From Gammaproteobacteria bacterium (GTDB lineage: Bacteria > Pseudomonadota > Gammaproteobacteria > Chromatiales > Chromatiaceae), in contig SBFV01000317.1 in assembly GCA_006227775.1 (NCBI GenBank), positions 1-5,144 of the forward strand: DNA of 5,144 bases. Reading direction: 5' to 3'. The notes under the pieces were generated by a model that did no database searches, was not told where the DNA came from, and worked only from the letters and a program-made list of their open reading frames with translations. The position numbers and the translations under genes were made by a program. Shown one piece after another: positions 5,121-5,144 of this stretch. How positions within the stretch are numbered: the stretch's first letter is position 1; each line of letters starts with the position of its first letter.

Positions 5121-5144
5121 ATGACCCTGGCCGAAAAAATCTAC
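5121..5144 (+). CDS. Start of an unidentified gene, possibly DUF2281-type antitoxin (3' truncated)
   Basis: Only eight codons, MTLAEKIY, are inside the window. The start is convincing because GGAGGAGG (5109-5116) lies just upstream of the ATG at 5121. N-termini of the form MTxAExIY are common in small DUF2281-like proteins that often pair with toxins, and such modules commonly sit near Uma2 and remnant genes. With eight residues this is only a suggestion. Confidence 0.45.

Overview
This GC-rich window carries a molybdate uptake and regulation locus on the minus strand, followed by a short plus-strand stretch of accessory genes. The gene content and the two-MOP-domain ModE suggest a proteobacterium. 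A Uma2-family nuclease beside a DprA-like fragment would fit a purple sulfur gammaproteobacterium (Chromatiales), but that lineage is a guess from gene content and was not searched.

Minus strand, in transcription order: modE (3690-2878) encodes the molybdate-responsive regulator and is closed by an intrinsic terminator (2851-2876). modA (2704-1889) encodes the periplasmic molybdate-binding protein, modB (1925-1254) the membrane permease, and modC (1273 to beyond the left edge) the ATPase. modA, modB and modC overlap one another at their ends and look translationally coupled. Two 24-bp ModE-type operators with the same 8-8-8 architecture are visible. One lies upstream of modA (2800-2823). The other lies in the modE/Uma2 divergent region (3723-3746) over a candidate modE -10 element. 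The simplest model is that Mo-bound ModE represses both the transporter operon and its own gene.

The most unusual coding feature is in modC. Its reading frame is open and every ABC motif is present, but about 73 extra residues (219 bp, roughly 647-865) sit between the Q-loop region and the signature motif. The insert is Trp/Pro/Gly-rich and full of GGCC palindromes, and part of it reads more like normal protein in another frame.

Plus strand: a Uma2-family (DUF820) putative nuclease (3888-4487) starts inside a small palindrome. A long inverted repeat (4486-4532) begins at its stop codon. Next is an ORF with no good start codon that resembles a DprA-like nucleotide-binding protein, preceded by a short block resembling the N-terminus of a different (helicase-type) family (about 4608-5045), so it is probably a chimera or gene remnant. 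Eight codons of a further gene with a strong ribosome binding site begin at 5121. No RNA genes, CRISPR arrays or recognisable insertion sequences were seen, and no stretch longer than 300 bases lacks a gene.
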